DNA from: Pseudogulbenkiania ferrooxidans 2002
Lineage (GTDB): Bacteria; Pseudomonadota; Gammaproteobacteria; Burkholderiales; Chromobacteriaceae
NCBI RefSeq assembly: GCF_000174355.1
Contig: NZ_ACIS01000006.1
Span: 108,568 to 172,567, forward strand
Direction: 5' to 3'
Length of the DNA stretch: 64,000 nucleotides
The position numbers and the translations under genes were made by a program. The notes under the pieces are model-generated. The model ran no database searches and was not told where the DNA came from. It worked only from the letters and a program-made list of their open reading frames with translations. Shown in pieces: positions 46,058 through 53,922 of this stretch; position 1 is the stretch's first letter; each line of letters begins with the position of its first letter.

Positions 46058-47035
46058 GTGAGCCTGGACAAGAAGAAGGAAGGCACCGCCGCCGTCATCA
46101 AGAAAGTGTCGCGGCGCCAGGACGATGGCGGCCACAGCGGGGCATGGAAGGTGGCGTTCGCCGACTTCGTGCTGGCGCTGATGTGCCTGTTCCTGGTGAT
46201 GTGGCTGCTCGCCTCGCGCGAGCAGGAGACCATGGCGCAGCTGTTGCGCAACGGCGGCGGCAGCCCGCTGGCGGAGGGCACCCAGTCGCGCATCGAGCAC
46301 CAGGGTACGCCGCACGGCAGCCTGATCCCGCGCGAACTGGTGCCCGGTCAGCAGGCCACCGAGTCGCGCCCCAATTCGCAGGTCAAGAGCAGCGCCCAGC
46401 CCTCGGCGCTCGACGACGGCAACGGCGCCAAGCTGCGCCGCCGCTACGACAGCGCCGCCGACCTGCAGAAGCTGGCCAAGATGATGTCGGACCTGTCGGT
46501 CGAGGCCGGGCTCGCCGGCAACATCCAGACCGTGATCACCCCCTACGGCCTGCGTGTGATGCTGCACGATACCGACAAGCAGGGCATGTTCGAGCGCGGC
46601 AGCGCGGTGATCAACGAGCGTTTCAAGCACCTGCTGCAGAAAATGGGGCAGATGTTCGCCCACATCGACAACCAGCTGCTGCTGGTGGGCCATACCGACT
46701 CGCTGCAGTACAAGGGGCAGGACTACGCCGCCTTCTCCAACTGGAGCCTGTCCAGCAACCGTGCCATGGCGGCGCGCATGCAGCTGCTGCTGGGGGGAAT
46801 GGCCAGCAACGGCATCCTGCAAGTGGTCGGCATGGCCGACCGTGCCCCGCTCGATGCGCGCCATCCGGACGCCGCGCTCAACCGCCGCATCGAACTCCTG
46901 GTGCTGACCACCGGCCAGGCGCAGACCGTGGCGGCGATGTTCGGCATGCCCGGGGAGGGCGGCCAGCCCGCCGCCGGCGCCGAGAAACCCTCCGCGGCCG
47001 AACTGGCCGCGCTTAAGCAGCAACTGCGTCCTTAA
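46058..47035 (+). CDS. motB: Flagellar motor stator protein MotB (lateral LafU)
   Basis: 325 residues from a GTG. The transmembrane helix with the ion-binding Asp is KVAFADFVLALMCLFLVMWL near 31-50, close to proton-type MotB. The OmpA-like peptidoglycan-binding domain (about 160-290) has LLLVGHTDSLQYKG, NWSLSSNRAMAARMQLLL and NRRIELLVL. Proton rather than sodium coupling is inferred from resemblance and is not certain. A perfect terminator follows. Confidence 0.93.
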   Translation: MSLDKKKEGTAAVIKKVSRRQDDGGHSGAWKVAFADFVLALMCLFLVMWLLASREQETMAQLLRNGGGSPLAEGTQSRIEHQGTPHGSLIPRELVPGQQATESRPNSQVKSSAQPSALDDGNGAKLRRRYDSAADLQKLAKMMSDLSVEAGLAGNIQTVITPYGLRVMLHDTDKQGMFERGSAVINERFKHLLQKMGQMFAHIDNQLLLVGHTDSLQYKGQDYAAFSNWSLSSNRAMAARMQLLLGGMASNGILQVVGMADRAPLDARHPDAALNRRIELLVLTTGQAQTVAAMFGMPGEGGQPAAGAEKPSAAELAALKQQLRP

Positions 47036-47059
47036 GCCCCGCCTTACCTCTTCCTCAAC

Positions 47060-47087
47060 AAAAGCCCGGACAAAAATCCGGGCTTTT
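47060..47087 (+). terminator. Terminator of the fliD-motB operon
   Basis: A perfect 11-bp stem AAAAGCCCGGA-CAAAAA-TCCGGGCTTTT, 24 bp after motB. Confidence 0.95.
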
Positions 47088-47108
47088 GATCGTCTGAATC
47101 AAGAAAAG

Positions 47109-47156
47109 TTCACTAATTGCTTTGCAAAACTTTACAATGAGGCAGTTATTAATAAC
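47109..47156 (+). promoter_or_regulatory. Promoter and palindrome upstream of the Crp/Fnr-like gene
   Basis: TTCACT, an 18-bp spacer and TACAAT (47133-47138) form a likely sigma70 promoter. A perfect 12-bp palindrome GTTATT-AATAAC (47145-47156) lies where transcription would start, a position suited to an autorepressor operator. The region is strikingly AT-rich compared with its neighbours. The remaining leader to 47288 has no clear Shine-Dalgarno sequence. Confidence 0.45.
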
Positions 47157-47288
47157 AATGGCGCCGTTAATCGATTTGGCATGGCCGGACAAACAAAAAA
47201 ATGCCAATAACCGTTCGCTCCACAACGTTCATTCCATGCCGCGCCACGCGATGGTGTTTGTTTAAATAGCTCGTGCACATATAAAAAA

Positions 47289-47972
47289 ATGACAAAGCAA
47301 GATATCAAACAGCTCCTGCTCGCGACCGATTTTTTCGGTAGCCTCAACGATTTCGCTCTCGACGAATTGATCGACCTCGCCGTTCCTCTGAACTTGCGCA
47401 AGGGCGACCCGCTGTTTCTGGAAGGGGGAAACAGCGCCGCCATTTATCTGCTGACCGAAGGACGCATCGAGTCCTTCGTCTCGGACGGAATGGGCAAGAA
47501 GTTCGTGTTCATGTTCAACGAACCGGGCGAACTCATGGGCGAGGTCTCCTACCTGGACGGCGGGCCGTGCGCCTGGAGCGCCGTGGCCGAGCGCGACTGC
47601 CAGCTCTTGATGTTCCGGCGCACCGATCTGGTCAGCGTGTTCGGCGTGGCCGACGGTCTGCCCTGCGAGACCATCCGCAGCAAGATCCTGCTGCGACTGG
47701 CGGGCATGGTGCGGCGCATTTCGACCTCGGCCAAGAACCTGGCGCTGCTCGACGTCTACGGCCGCATCCGCATCCTGTTCAACGAGCTGATGGTCGAGGA
47801 GGACGGCGTGCTGCAGCTCGACAAGCCGCTGACCCAGCAGGAAATCGCCGACCAGATCGGCTCCTCGCGCGAGATGGTGGCGCGCATCCTCAAGGAGCTG
47901 GTCTACGGCCACTACATCCGCATGGAAAACCGCCGCATCGTGTTGCTCAAGATGCTGCCGGAGAACTTTTAA
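47289..47972 (+). CDS. Crp/Fnr family transcriptional regulator of the lateral flagellar locus
   Basis: 227 residues. The cyclic-nucleotide-like beta-roll spans about 15-125 (LRKGDPLFLEGGNSAAIYLL, GELMGEVSYLDGGPCAWSAV), then a long dimer helix and a winged HTH (LTQQEIADQIGSSREMVARI). The recognition helix SSREMVARILKEL keeps the R-E-x-x-x-R pattern with which E. coli CRP reads TGTGA. The cAMP phosphate Arg of CRP (RSA motif) seems replaced (AWSA), so cAMP may not be the ligand; there are no N-terminal FNR cysteines. It lies alone between motB and flgM, where no LafK-like activator exists, and is a candidate regulator of the locus. Confidence 0.85.
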   Translation: MTKQDIKQLLLATDFFGSLNDFALDELIDLAVPLNLRKGDPLFLEGGNSAAIYLLTEGRIESFVSDGMGKKFVFMFNEPGELMGEVSYLDGGPCAWSAVAERDCQLLMFRRTDLVSVFGVADGLPCETIRSKILLRLAGMVRRISTSAKNLALLDVYGRIRILFNELMVEEDGVLQLDKPLTQQEIADQIGSSREMVARILKELVYGHYIRMENRRIVLLKMLPENF

Positions 47973-48036
47973 GTTTTTCTGGCAGGCGGTCGTCTTGTCT
48001 CTATAAGACAGACGAATTGCATTGACGAGGCTCACC

Positions 48037-48312
48037 ATGCGCATCACTCCCCAACGCCCTGAACGTCGCGACGTCGCCCCGGCCGAGCGCCCGGCCACCT
48101 CCCCGACCGCGCCTGCCGTCCGCCCTGCGGCGGCCGCCGAGGCCAGTGGGGCGGCGTTGCTGGAGCCGGCGCAGGCCGCCTTGCGCGCCGCGCCCGAGAT
48201 CGATCTCGAGCGCGTCGCCGCGGTCAAGGCGGCGCTGGCGCGTGGCGAGGCCCCGTTCGACCCGGAACGGCTGGCGGCGCTGATCGACCGTTATCACGGC
48301 GGGCGCGGATGA
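48037..48312 (+). CDS. flgM: Anti-sigma28 factor FlgM (lateral system)
   Basis: 91 residues. A Pro/Ala-rich disordered N-terminus is followed by the FlgM core EIDLERVAAVKAALARGEAP and FDPERLAALIDRYH, which binds the sigma factor. It is exported through the finished hook to release LafS. GAGG is 7 nt upstream of the ATG at 48037. It overlaps flgN by 4 bp (ATGA). Confidence 0.88.
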   Translation: MRITPQRPERRDVAPAERPATSPTAPAVRPAAAAEASGAALLEPAQAALRAAPEIDLERVAAVKAALARGEAPFDPERLAALIDRYHGGRG

Positions 48313-48734
48313 GCCGCGAGGCCCGTTTCCGCCAGCTGCTGGGCGACATGCGCCTCGACCTGGCCGATTACCAGCAACTGGAACAGCTGCTGGAGCGGCA
48401 GTTCAAGGGCGTGATGGGCCATGACGCGGCGACGCTGGCCGAGACCGGCGAGCGGATCGTGACGCTGGTCGACCGGCTCGACGTTCGCCGTCGCGCCCGG
48501 CGCGAACTGGCGGCCGAGCTGCTGGGGCGGCCGCGGCGGCTGTCGGTCGAGGAGGTGCTGGCACAGCTGCCCGCCGCCCCGCGTCAGGCCTGCGAAGCGC
48601 TGTGGGCGACGCTGCGCGGGCGGGTGGCGCAGTGCAAGACGCTGAACGAGCGCAACGGCCGGCTGCTGATGGCGCAGCACGACAACCTGGAGCGTGTGCT
48701 GTTCGGCGAGAAGGATATCTATGTTCCGCTCTGA
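48309..48734 (+). CDS. flgN: FlgN-like hook-filament junction chaperone (lateral system)
   Basis: 141 helical residues (LGDMRLDLADYQQLEQLLER, VAQCKTLNERNGRLLMAQHD); FlgN chaperones FlgK and FlgL. The NxRNGxL-type motif near the C-terminus is typical of FlgN. It overlaps flgM at the start and the muramidase gene by 14 bp at the end. Confidence 0.8.
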   Translation: MSREARFRQLLGDMRLDLADYQQLEQLLERQFKGVMGHDAATLAETGERIVTLVDRLDVRRRARRELAAELLGRPRRLSVEEVLAQLPAAPRQACEALWATLRGRVAQCKTLNERNGRLLMAQHDNLERVLFGEKDIYVPL

Positions 48735-49443
48735 TCCAACCCTCGGTTCACTCCCTTTCGACGCCGCCTGGCGCGCCGTGGCGCTGCCGTTGCCGGCGGC
48801 GGGCGAGGGCGGCGGCTTCTCCGCGCTTTATCGCCAGACCCGGCAGGAGGTGGTCGATTCGATCGAGAAGGGGTTCGGCGCGAGCGAGATGACGCTGTCG
48901 CCGGAAGGCGCCTGGGCGCGCCAGCGCGGTGCCGAGGCGGTGGCGGCCACGGTGGGTGGCGACGACGCCAGCACGCCGGGCACGGCACAGCAGGCGTTCC
49001 TGAGCCAGGTCGAGCCGTACGCGCGCGAGGCCGCGGCGCGGTTGGGGGTGGCGCCGGATCTGATCGCCGCGCACGCCGCGCTGGAGTCCGGCTGGGGCAA
49101 GCGCCCGCTGACACAGGCCGACGGCACCAACAGCCACAACCTGTTCGGTATCAAGGCCGGCGCGGGCTGGCAGGGCGAGGTGGTGACGGCGCTCACCACC
49201 GAGCACGAGGCGGGCGCCGACGTGAAGCGCAGCGAGCGCTTCCGCGCCTATCCGGATTGGCGCGGCGCCTTCGCCGACTACACCCAGCTTTTGGCCGGCA
49301 ACCCGCGCTTCCGCGGCGTGCTCGGCGCGGGCAACGACGCCGCGGCATTCGCCCAGGCCTTGGCCAAGGGCGGCTACGCCACCGACCCGGACTACGCCGG
49401 CAAGCTGGCGCGGGTGGTAGCGTCGATCCGGGCGGGCAGCTGA
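48721..49443 (+). CDS. Stand-alone peptidoglycan hydrolase (FlgJ C-domain/glucosaminidase type)
   Basis: 240 residues from MFRSDPTLG. Residues about 95-235 form the glucosaminidase domain found at the C-terminus of bifunctional FlgJ: AYAREAAARLGVAP-like start, AHAALESGWGKRPLTQADGT (catalytic Glu in ALESGWG), NSHNLFGIKAG and FADYTQLLAGNPRF. It would open the peptidoglycan for the rod. In this cluster FlgJ proper (56483) has only the rod-cap half, so the two FlgJ activities are encoded by separate genes. The stop TGA is part of repeat C. Confidence 0.87.
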   Translation: MFRSDPTLGSLPFDAAWRAVALPLPAAGEGGGFSALYRQTRQEVVDSIEKGFGASEMTLSPEGAWARQRGAEAVAATVGGDDASTPGTAQQAFLSQVEPYAREAAARLGVAPDLIAAHAALESGWGKRPLTQADGTNSHNLFGIKAGAGWQGEVVTALTTEHEAGADVKRSERFRAYPDWRGAFADYTQLLAGNPRFRGVLGAGNDAAAFAQALAKGGYATDPDYAGKLARVVASIRAGS

Positions 49444-49588
49444 GAACCCATTTACGATCTTGCTGTGCACCCCTGATCGGGGCTCATGTGCTGCTCGAAA
49501 TCCTCATGTACTGCAGTACATTCCGGTTTCTGCGCTGCTCTTCACCCCGCTGAGGGGTGCTCGCGACAGATCGTAAGCGGGTTCTGAG
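49440..49588. repeat. Structured intergenic repeat C
   Basis: Flanked by CTGAG at both ends (49440-49444, 49584-49588). Inverted termini are AACCCATTTACGATCT and AGATCGTAAGCGGGTT (14 of 16 matching). The centre has a perfect 16-bp palindrome ATGTACTGCAGTACAT (49506-49521). It is in the opposite orientation to repeat B and lacks B's 39-bp hairpin module. The left CTGAG includes the stop codon of the muramidase gene. Confidence 0.72.
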
Positions 49589-49602
49589 CCGGGGCGCCAT
49601 GC

Positions 49603-49627
49603 AAAAGCCCCGTCCGGGACGGGGCTT
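49603..49627 (-). terminator. Terminator of flgA
   Basis: On the minus strand: stem AAGCCCCGTCC / GGACGGGGCTT followed by TT, 23 bp after the flgA stop codon. Confidence 0.8.
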
Positions 49628-49649
49628 GTGTGCGTCTGAGGCAGGGCCC

Positions 49650-50372
49650 TCACTCCGGCACCACCCGCCCGGCCTCGGTGACGCGGGCGCGCAGGATCTT
49701 GCCGCTGCCGACGTTGCGCACGCGGATGACGTCGTTGCGGCGTCCGCTTTCCAGTGATTCGCCCGGCGCCGTCACCACGATCGCCTCCTTGCTCGCCACG
49801 ATCTCCACCGCGTCACCACGCCGCACCAGCACGACGGCCTCCAGCAGCTTCCTGCGCAGCGGCTGGCCGCGTCGCAGCGCGCTGCGGCTGCTCAAGCCGA
49901 CCGCCTCGGCCGGGCTGTGCAAACCCTCTTCCAGCTCGTACACCGGGCGCTGCGCCCATTCCACGTCGTCGGCGCCGAGCACCTTGCCGGCGTCGAGGTC
50001 GCGTGTCGCCACCAGTTGACGCGCATCGAGTTCGGCACGCACGGTGTAGACGGTGCTCCAGCCCTGCGGCTCCGGGCAGCGCACGGTAAAACGCAGGCGC
50101 GACAGCGAGGCGGTGTCGAACGCCTCGACCTCCAGCGGCTGGCGGCAGGCCGGCAGCGCCGCCGCCTCGCGCGGCGGGATCGGCGTCAGGCGCGGCCGTG
50201 CCTGCTCCAGCCCGACCCGGGCCGCGGCGTCGTCGAGCCAGCGCCGGGCGTGGGTCAGCACCGCGCGGTCGAGTTCGCGCGCGGCCGGGCTGGGGTCCGC
50301 AGCGGCCGGCAGCGACAGGGTCAGCAGGGTCAGCAACAGGGGGGTAGGGCGGAGGGTTGTGAATATTGCCAT
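49650..50372 (-). CDS. flgA: Flagellar P-ring assembly chaperone FlgA (lateral system)
   Basis: 240 residues with a signal peptide (about 1-25, LLLTLLTLSLPAAADP). The SAF domain is visible at about 115-180 (QLVATRDLDAGKVLGADDVE, LRRGQPLRRKLLEAVVLVRR), and the C-terminal part has GDAVEIVASKEAIVVTAPGE. It is a periplasmic chaperone for FlgI polymerisation, divergent from flgBCDEFGHIJKL. Confidence 0.92.
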   Translation of the reverse strand: MAIFTTLRPTPLLLTLLTLSLPAAADPSPAARELDRAVLTHARRWLDDAAARVGLEQARPRLTPIPPREAAALPACRQPLEVEAFDTASLSRLRFTVRCPEPQGWSTVYTVRAELDARQLVATRDLDAGKVLGADDVEWAQRPVYELEEGLHSPAEAVGLSSRSALRRGQPLRRKLLEAVVLVRRGDAVEIVASKEAIVVTAPGESLESGRRNDVIRVRNVGSGKILRARVTEAGRVVPE

Positions 50373-50383
50373 TTGCTCGGGCT

Positions 50384-50480
50384 TGGTAATTATTACATGT
50401 ACGTCGGGAGGGCCAGTTATTAGTATCGCCTTTCAAGTAAGGCGGCTATTAGCATAGCTCTGTTTTTCAATGGTATTGAA
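50384..50480. promoter_or_regulatory. flgA/flgB divergent promoter region with two inverted repeats
   Basis: The 119-bp gap is AT-rich. It contains GTAA-TTA-TTAC near 50385-50395 and TTCAAT-GGT-ATTGAA at 50466-50480, the latter ending 12 bp before flgB. A partial lateral box (TGTGA-ATAT-TGCCA, 50358-50371) overlaps the flgA start codon. No sigma28 or sigma54 consensus is clear. Confidence 0.35.
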
Positions 50481-50491
50481 CGGAATCGGGC

Positions 50492-50854
50492 GTGGCAATG
50501 GGCATACATTTCGACAAGGCGCTGGATATCCACCCGGAGGCGCTCAAGCTGCGGGCGGAACGCACCAAGGTCCTGGCATCCAACATCGCCAACGAAACCA
50601 CGCCGGGCTACCAGGCGCGCGACGTCGATTTCCGTTCGGCGCTGGCCGCCGCTGCCGATGAAGCCGATTTTCCGCTCGACGATTCGTCCGGTGGTCTGCT
50701 CTACCGCGTCCCCAACCACCCGTCGCGCGACGGCAATACCGTCGAGCTCGGCGTCGAGCAAGCCGAGTTCTCGCAGAACGTCTCCGAATTTCAGACCAGC
50801 CTGACCTTCCTCAACATGCAGTACAAGGGCCTGGCCAAAGTCATCGCAGGGTAA
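50492..50854 (+). CDS. flgB: Flagellar proximal rod protein FlgB (lateral system)
   Basis: 120 residues. IHFDKALDIHPEALKLRAER and LASNIANETTPGYQARDVDF are the conserved FlgB N-terminal regions. The start is a GTG at 50492 (GGAA 6 bp upstream) or the ATG two codons later. First gene of the rod-hook operon flgBCDEFGHIJKL. Confidence 0.93.
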   Translation: MAMGIHFDKALDIHPEALKLRAERTKVLASNIANETTPGYQARDVDFRSALAAAADEADFPLDDSSGGLLYRVPNHPSRDGNTVELGVEQAEFSQNVSEFQTSLTFLNMQYKGLAKVIAG

Positions 50855-50860
50855 TCCACC

Positions 50861-51283
50861 ATGGCATTCAGGGATATTTCCCGCATCGCCGGTTCGGCCA
50901 TGACGGCCCAGACCGTGCGTCTCAACACCGTCGCCAGCAACCTCGCCAACGCCGAATCGGCCTCCGGCTCGGAGGGCGCGGCGTTTCGCGCGCGCAAGCC
51001 GGTGTTCGCCACCGTGTACCGGGGCGCCGACAGCGACGGCGCCTGGCAGGGCGCCAGCGTGCAGGTACTCGACGTGGTGAAGAGCGACAGCCCGCTGCGC
51101 AAGGTGCACGAGCCGTCCAACCCGCTCGCCGACGCCGACGGCAACGTGTTCTACCCCAACGTCAATCCGGTCGAGGAGATGACCGACATGATGTCCGCCT
51201 CGCGCGCTTTCCAGACCAACGTGGAAGTGCTGGCGCGGGTGAAAACCATGCAGCAGGACCTGCTCAAACTGGGAGAAGGCTGA
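50861..51283 (+). CDS. flgC: Flagellar proximal rod protein FlgC (lateral system)
   Basis: 140 residues. The rod/hook N-terminal motif is TVRLNTVASNLANAESASGS; FYPNVNPVEEMTDMMSASRA and NVEVLARVKTMQQDLLKLGE form the conserved C-terminal helix. Confidence 0.95.
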   Translation: MAFRDISRIAGSAMTAQTVRLNTVASNLANAESASGSEGAAFRARKPVFATVYRGADSDGAWQGASVQVLDVVKSDSPLRKVHEPSNPLADADGNVFYPNVNPVEEMTDMMSASRAFQTNVEVLARVKTMQQDLLKLGEG

Positions 51284-51963
51284 TGACCGTCAGCAATTCG
51301 CTGTTGAACGACAGCACCGCATCGAGCCAGGGCGCGACCCCGGTCGCCAGCAACGGCCAGTCGCAGAGCAGTGGCTCGGACATGTTCATGACGCTGCTGA
51401 TGGCGCAGATCAAGAACCAGAACCCGCTCGACCCGGCCGACCCGTCGCAGTTCGTCAACCAGCTGGTGCAGATGAACCAGATGCAGACCTCGCTCGGCAT
51501 GCTGTCGCAACTGAAAGACAACGCCGTACTGCTGCGCGAGCTGCAGGGGCTGGGCTTGGGCAACCAGGTCGGCAACAGCGTGCTGGTGCAGAGCAATACC
51601 GTGCAGCTCGACGGCACGCCACTCTCCGGCCGCCTCACCCTGTCCGGCGCGGAAAACCAGGTCACGCTGCAGCTCACCGGCGCCGATGGCAAGCAGCACC
51701 CGATCGACCTGGGCGCCCAGCCGGCGGGCGAGGTCGCGTTCAGCGTCAACCCGGCCGACTACGGTCTTGCCGCCGGCAGCTATGCACTGTCGGTGACCAC
51801 CGCCTCGCGCGCCACGCCGATGCTGGAGCTGGCCGCCGTGGTCCAGGGCGTGCGCCTGCCGGTGCAGGGCGGCGAGCCCATGCTCACCCTTTCCGGGCTG
51901 GGGGATGTCCCGGCCTCTTCGGTTTCCCGCCTGCTGGGGAACACCTCGTCCAGCGTCTCGTAA
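51283..51963 (+). CDS. flgD: Flagellar hook cap/scaffold protein FlgD (lateral system)
   Basis: 226 residues. The N-terminal scaffold motif MFMTLLMAQIKNQNPLDPAD and QFVNQLVQMNQMQTSLGMLS is diagnostic; the rest is the FlgD tudor/FnIII-like part. It directs hook subunit polymerisation and is discarded. It shares one base with the flgC stop. Confidence 0.95.
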   Translation: MTVSNSLLNDSTASSQGATPVASNGQSQSSGSDMFMTLLMAQIKNQNPLDPADPSQFVNQLVQMNQMQTSLGMLSQLKDNAVLLRELQGLGLGNQVGNSVLVQSNTVQLDGTPLSGRLTLSGAENQVTLQLTGADGKQHPIDLGAQPAGEVAFSVNPADYGLAAGSYALSVTTASRATPMLELAAVVQGVRLPVQGGEPMLTLSGLGDVPASSVSRLLGNTSSSVS

Positions 51964-51975
51964 GCGGAGTCTTCC

Positions 51976-53175
51976 ATGAGTCTTGAAATCGCCCTGTCCG
52001 GCATCAACGCGGTCAACTCCCAGCTCGGCAGCATCAGCAACAACATCGCCAACTCCGGCACCTACGGCTTCAAGTCGAGCCGTGCCAACTTCTCTGCCAC
52101 CTACGCCGGCACCCAGGCCACCGGGGTCGAGGTCGCCTCCAACACGCAGAGCATCGGTCGCAGCGGCGGCACCGTCACCACCGGGCGCGCGCTGGACGCC
52201 GCGATCCAGGGCCGCGGCTTCTTCGTCACCCGTGACAACGCCGGCAGCGTCGCCTACACCCGCGTCGGCATCTTCAACACCGACAAGGATGGCGTGCTGG
52301 TCGACAGCTTCGGCCGCCATGTCCAGGGCTACGCCGCCGTCAGCGCCGCCAGCGGCGGCGCCCGCGGCGCGCTGGGCGACATCACGGTGCCCACCGGGCA
52401 GATCGCGGCCAAGGCCAGCGACACCCTGCAATACGTCGGCAACCTGTCGTCCGGCTGGACCACGCCGGCGACGGCCTTCGACCCGGCCGACCCGACCACC
52501 TTCAACGGCTCCAGCGTTTCCACCGTGTACGACTCGCTGGGCGAGAAGCACACCCTGACCCAGTACTTCGTCAAGAACGGCACCAACGACGTGACGGTGC
52601 ATTTCGGCCTCGACGGCAGCCTGCTCGCCGACACCGCCGACCTGGCCTTCGACAGCAACGGCGCGCTGACCTCGTCGGCGCTGGCCAGCGGCGCCGCCGC
52701 GCTCGCGCTGGGCACCCCGACGGGCGCCGCGGCCTTGGCCGTCAAGCTCGACTACACCGGCACCACCCAGTTCGCCGGCGATACCACCACCACCGTCAAC
52801 AGCGGCAACGGCTACGCCTCCGGCGCGCTCACCGGGGTCAGCCTGCAGGACAACGGCGACATCCTCGCCACCTACAGCAACGGCCAGAAGCAGGCGGTCG
52901 GCACCATCGCGCTGGCCAACTTCCCCAACGAGGACGGCCTGGTCCCGGTGTCCGCCACCAGCTGGGTGGACTCGCCGGCCTCCGGCACCGCGCTGCTCTC
53001 GGCGCCCGGCAGCGGTCTCGCCGGCACCCTCAGCGCCGGCTCGCTGGAGCAATCCAACGTCGACATGACCGCCGAGCTGGTCAACCTGATGAGCGCGCAG
53101 CGCAACTACCAAGCCAACACCAAGGTGATCTCGACCGAGGGCCAGGTGATCCAGGCGCTGATGCAGGCGGTGTAA
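51976..53175 (+). CDS. flgE: Flagellar hook protein FlgE (lateral system)
   Basis: 399 residues. N-terminal SGINAVNSQLGSISNNIANS and GTYGFKSSRANF, C-terminal QSNVDMTAELVNLMSAQRNY and TKVISTEGQVIQALMQAV flank the variable hook domains. It forms the universal joint. Confidence 0.95.
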   Translation: MSLEIALSGINAVNSQLGSISNNIANSGTYGFKSSRANFSATYAGTQATGVEVASNTQSIGRSGGTVTTGRALDAAIQGRGFFVTRDNAGSVAYTRVGIFNTDKDGVLVDSFGRHVQGYAAVSAASGGARGALGDITVPTGQIAAKASDTLQYVGNLSSGWTTPATAFDPADPTTFNGSSVSTVYDSLGEKHTLTQYFVKNGTNDVTVHFGLDGSLLADTADLAFDSNGALTSSALASGAAALALGTPTGAAALAVKLDYTGTTQFAGDTTTTVNSGNGYASGALTGVSLQDNGDILATYSNGQKQAVGTIALANFPNEDGLVPVSATSWVDSPASGTALLSAPGSGLAGTLSAGSLEQSNVDMTAELVNLMSAQRNYQANTKVISTEGQVIQALMQAV

Positions 53176-53178
53176 GAC

Positions 53179-53904
53179 ATGGACGCGCTGATCTACACCA
53201 TCATGAGCGGGGCCGACCGCACCCTCAAGGCGCAGCAGGTGCACGCCAACAACCTGGCCAACGCCCAGACCAACGGTTTCCGCGCCGATATCGAGGTGGC
53301 CAGCAGCCAGGCGGTACGCGGCTACGGTTACGACGCCCGCCACATGACGCGCGCCGAACCGAACGCCGTTGACCATCGCGCCGGCACCGTGGTGGAGACC
53401 GGGCGCGACCTCGACGTGGCGCTGCAGGGCGATGGCTTTCTCGCCGTCGCCGTCGGCAGCGGCGAAGCCTACACCCGCGCCGGCAACTTCAGTGTCGACG
53501 CCAACGGCGCGCTCACCGTCAACGGCCGGCCGGTGCTGGGCGACGGCGGCCCGATCGTGCTGCCGCCCTACGTGCGCGTCGCGGTGGCCGGTGACGGCAC
53601 GATTTCGATCCAGCCGCCGGGAGAGACGGCAATGCAGGTTGTCGATCGGCTGAAGCTGGTCAAGCCGGCGCCGGAAGAGCTTTCCAAGGACGAGAACGGC
53701 CTGATCGTCAGCCGCCTCGGCAACACGCTGCCGGCGGACGAGACGGTGCGGGTGCAGGGCGAGCACCTGGAGCAGAGCAACGTGTCGGCGGTGGAGGAGA
53801 TGATCGCCACCATGTCGCTCAATCGCGGTTTCGAGATGCAGATGAAGATGTTCAACGCGGCCAACGACATGGTCGAGGCCGGTAACCGCCTGGTGCGCGG
53901 TTAG
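53179..53904 (+). CDS. flgF: Flagellar proximal rod protein FlgF (lateral system)
   Basis: 241 residues. MSGADRTLKAQQVHANNLAN, AQTNGFRADIEV, GRDLDVALQGDGFLAVAVGS and the C-terminal NVSAVEEMIATMSLNRGFEM mark FlgF. It begins 3 bp after flgE. Confidence 0.94.
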   Translation: MDALIYTIMSGADRTLKAQQVHANNLANAQTNGFRADIEVASSQAVRGYGYDARHMTRAEPNAVDHRAGTVVETGRDLDVALQGDGFLAVAVGSGEAYTRAGNFSVDANGALTVNGRPVLGDGGPIVLPPYVRVAVAGDGTISIQPPGETAMQVVDRLKLVKPAPEELSKDENGLIVSRLGNTLPADETVRVQGEHLEQSNVSAVEEMIATMSLNRGFEMQMKMFNAANDMVEAGNRLVRG

Positions 53905-53922
53905 GCAACCGAGGGGTAGGGC

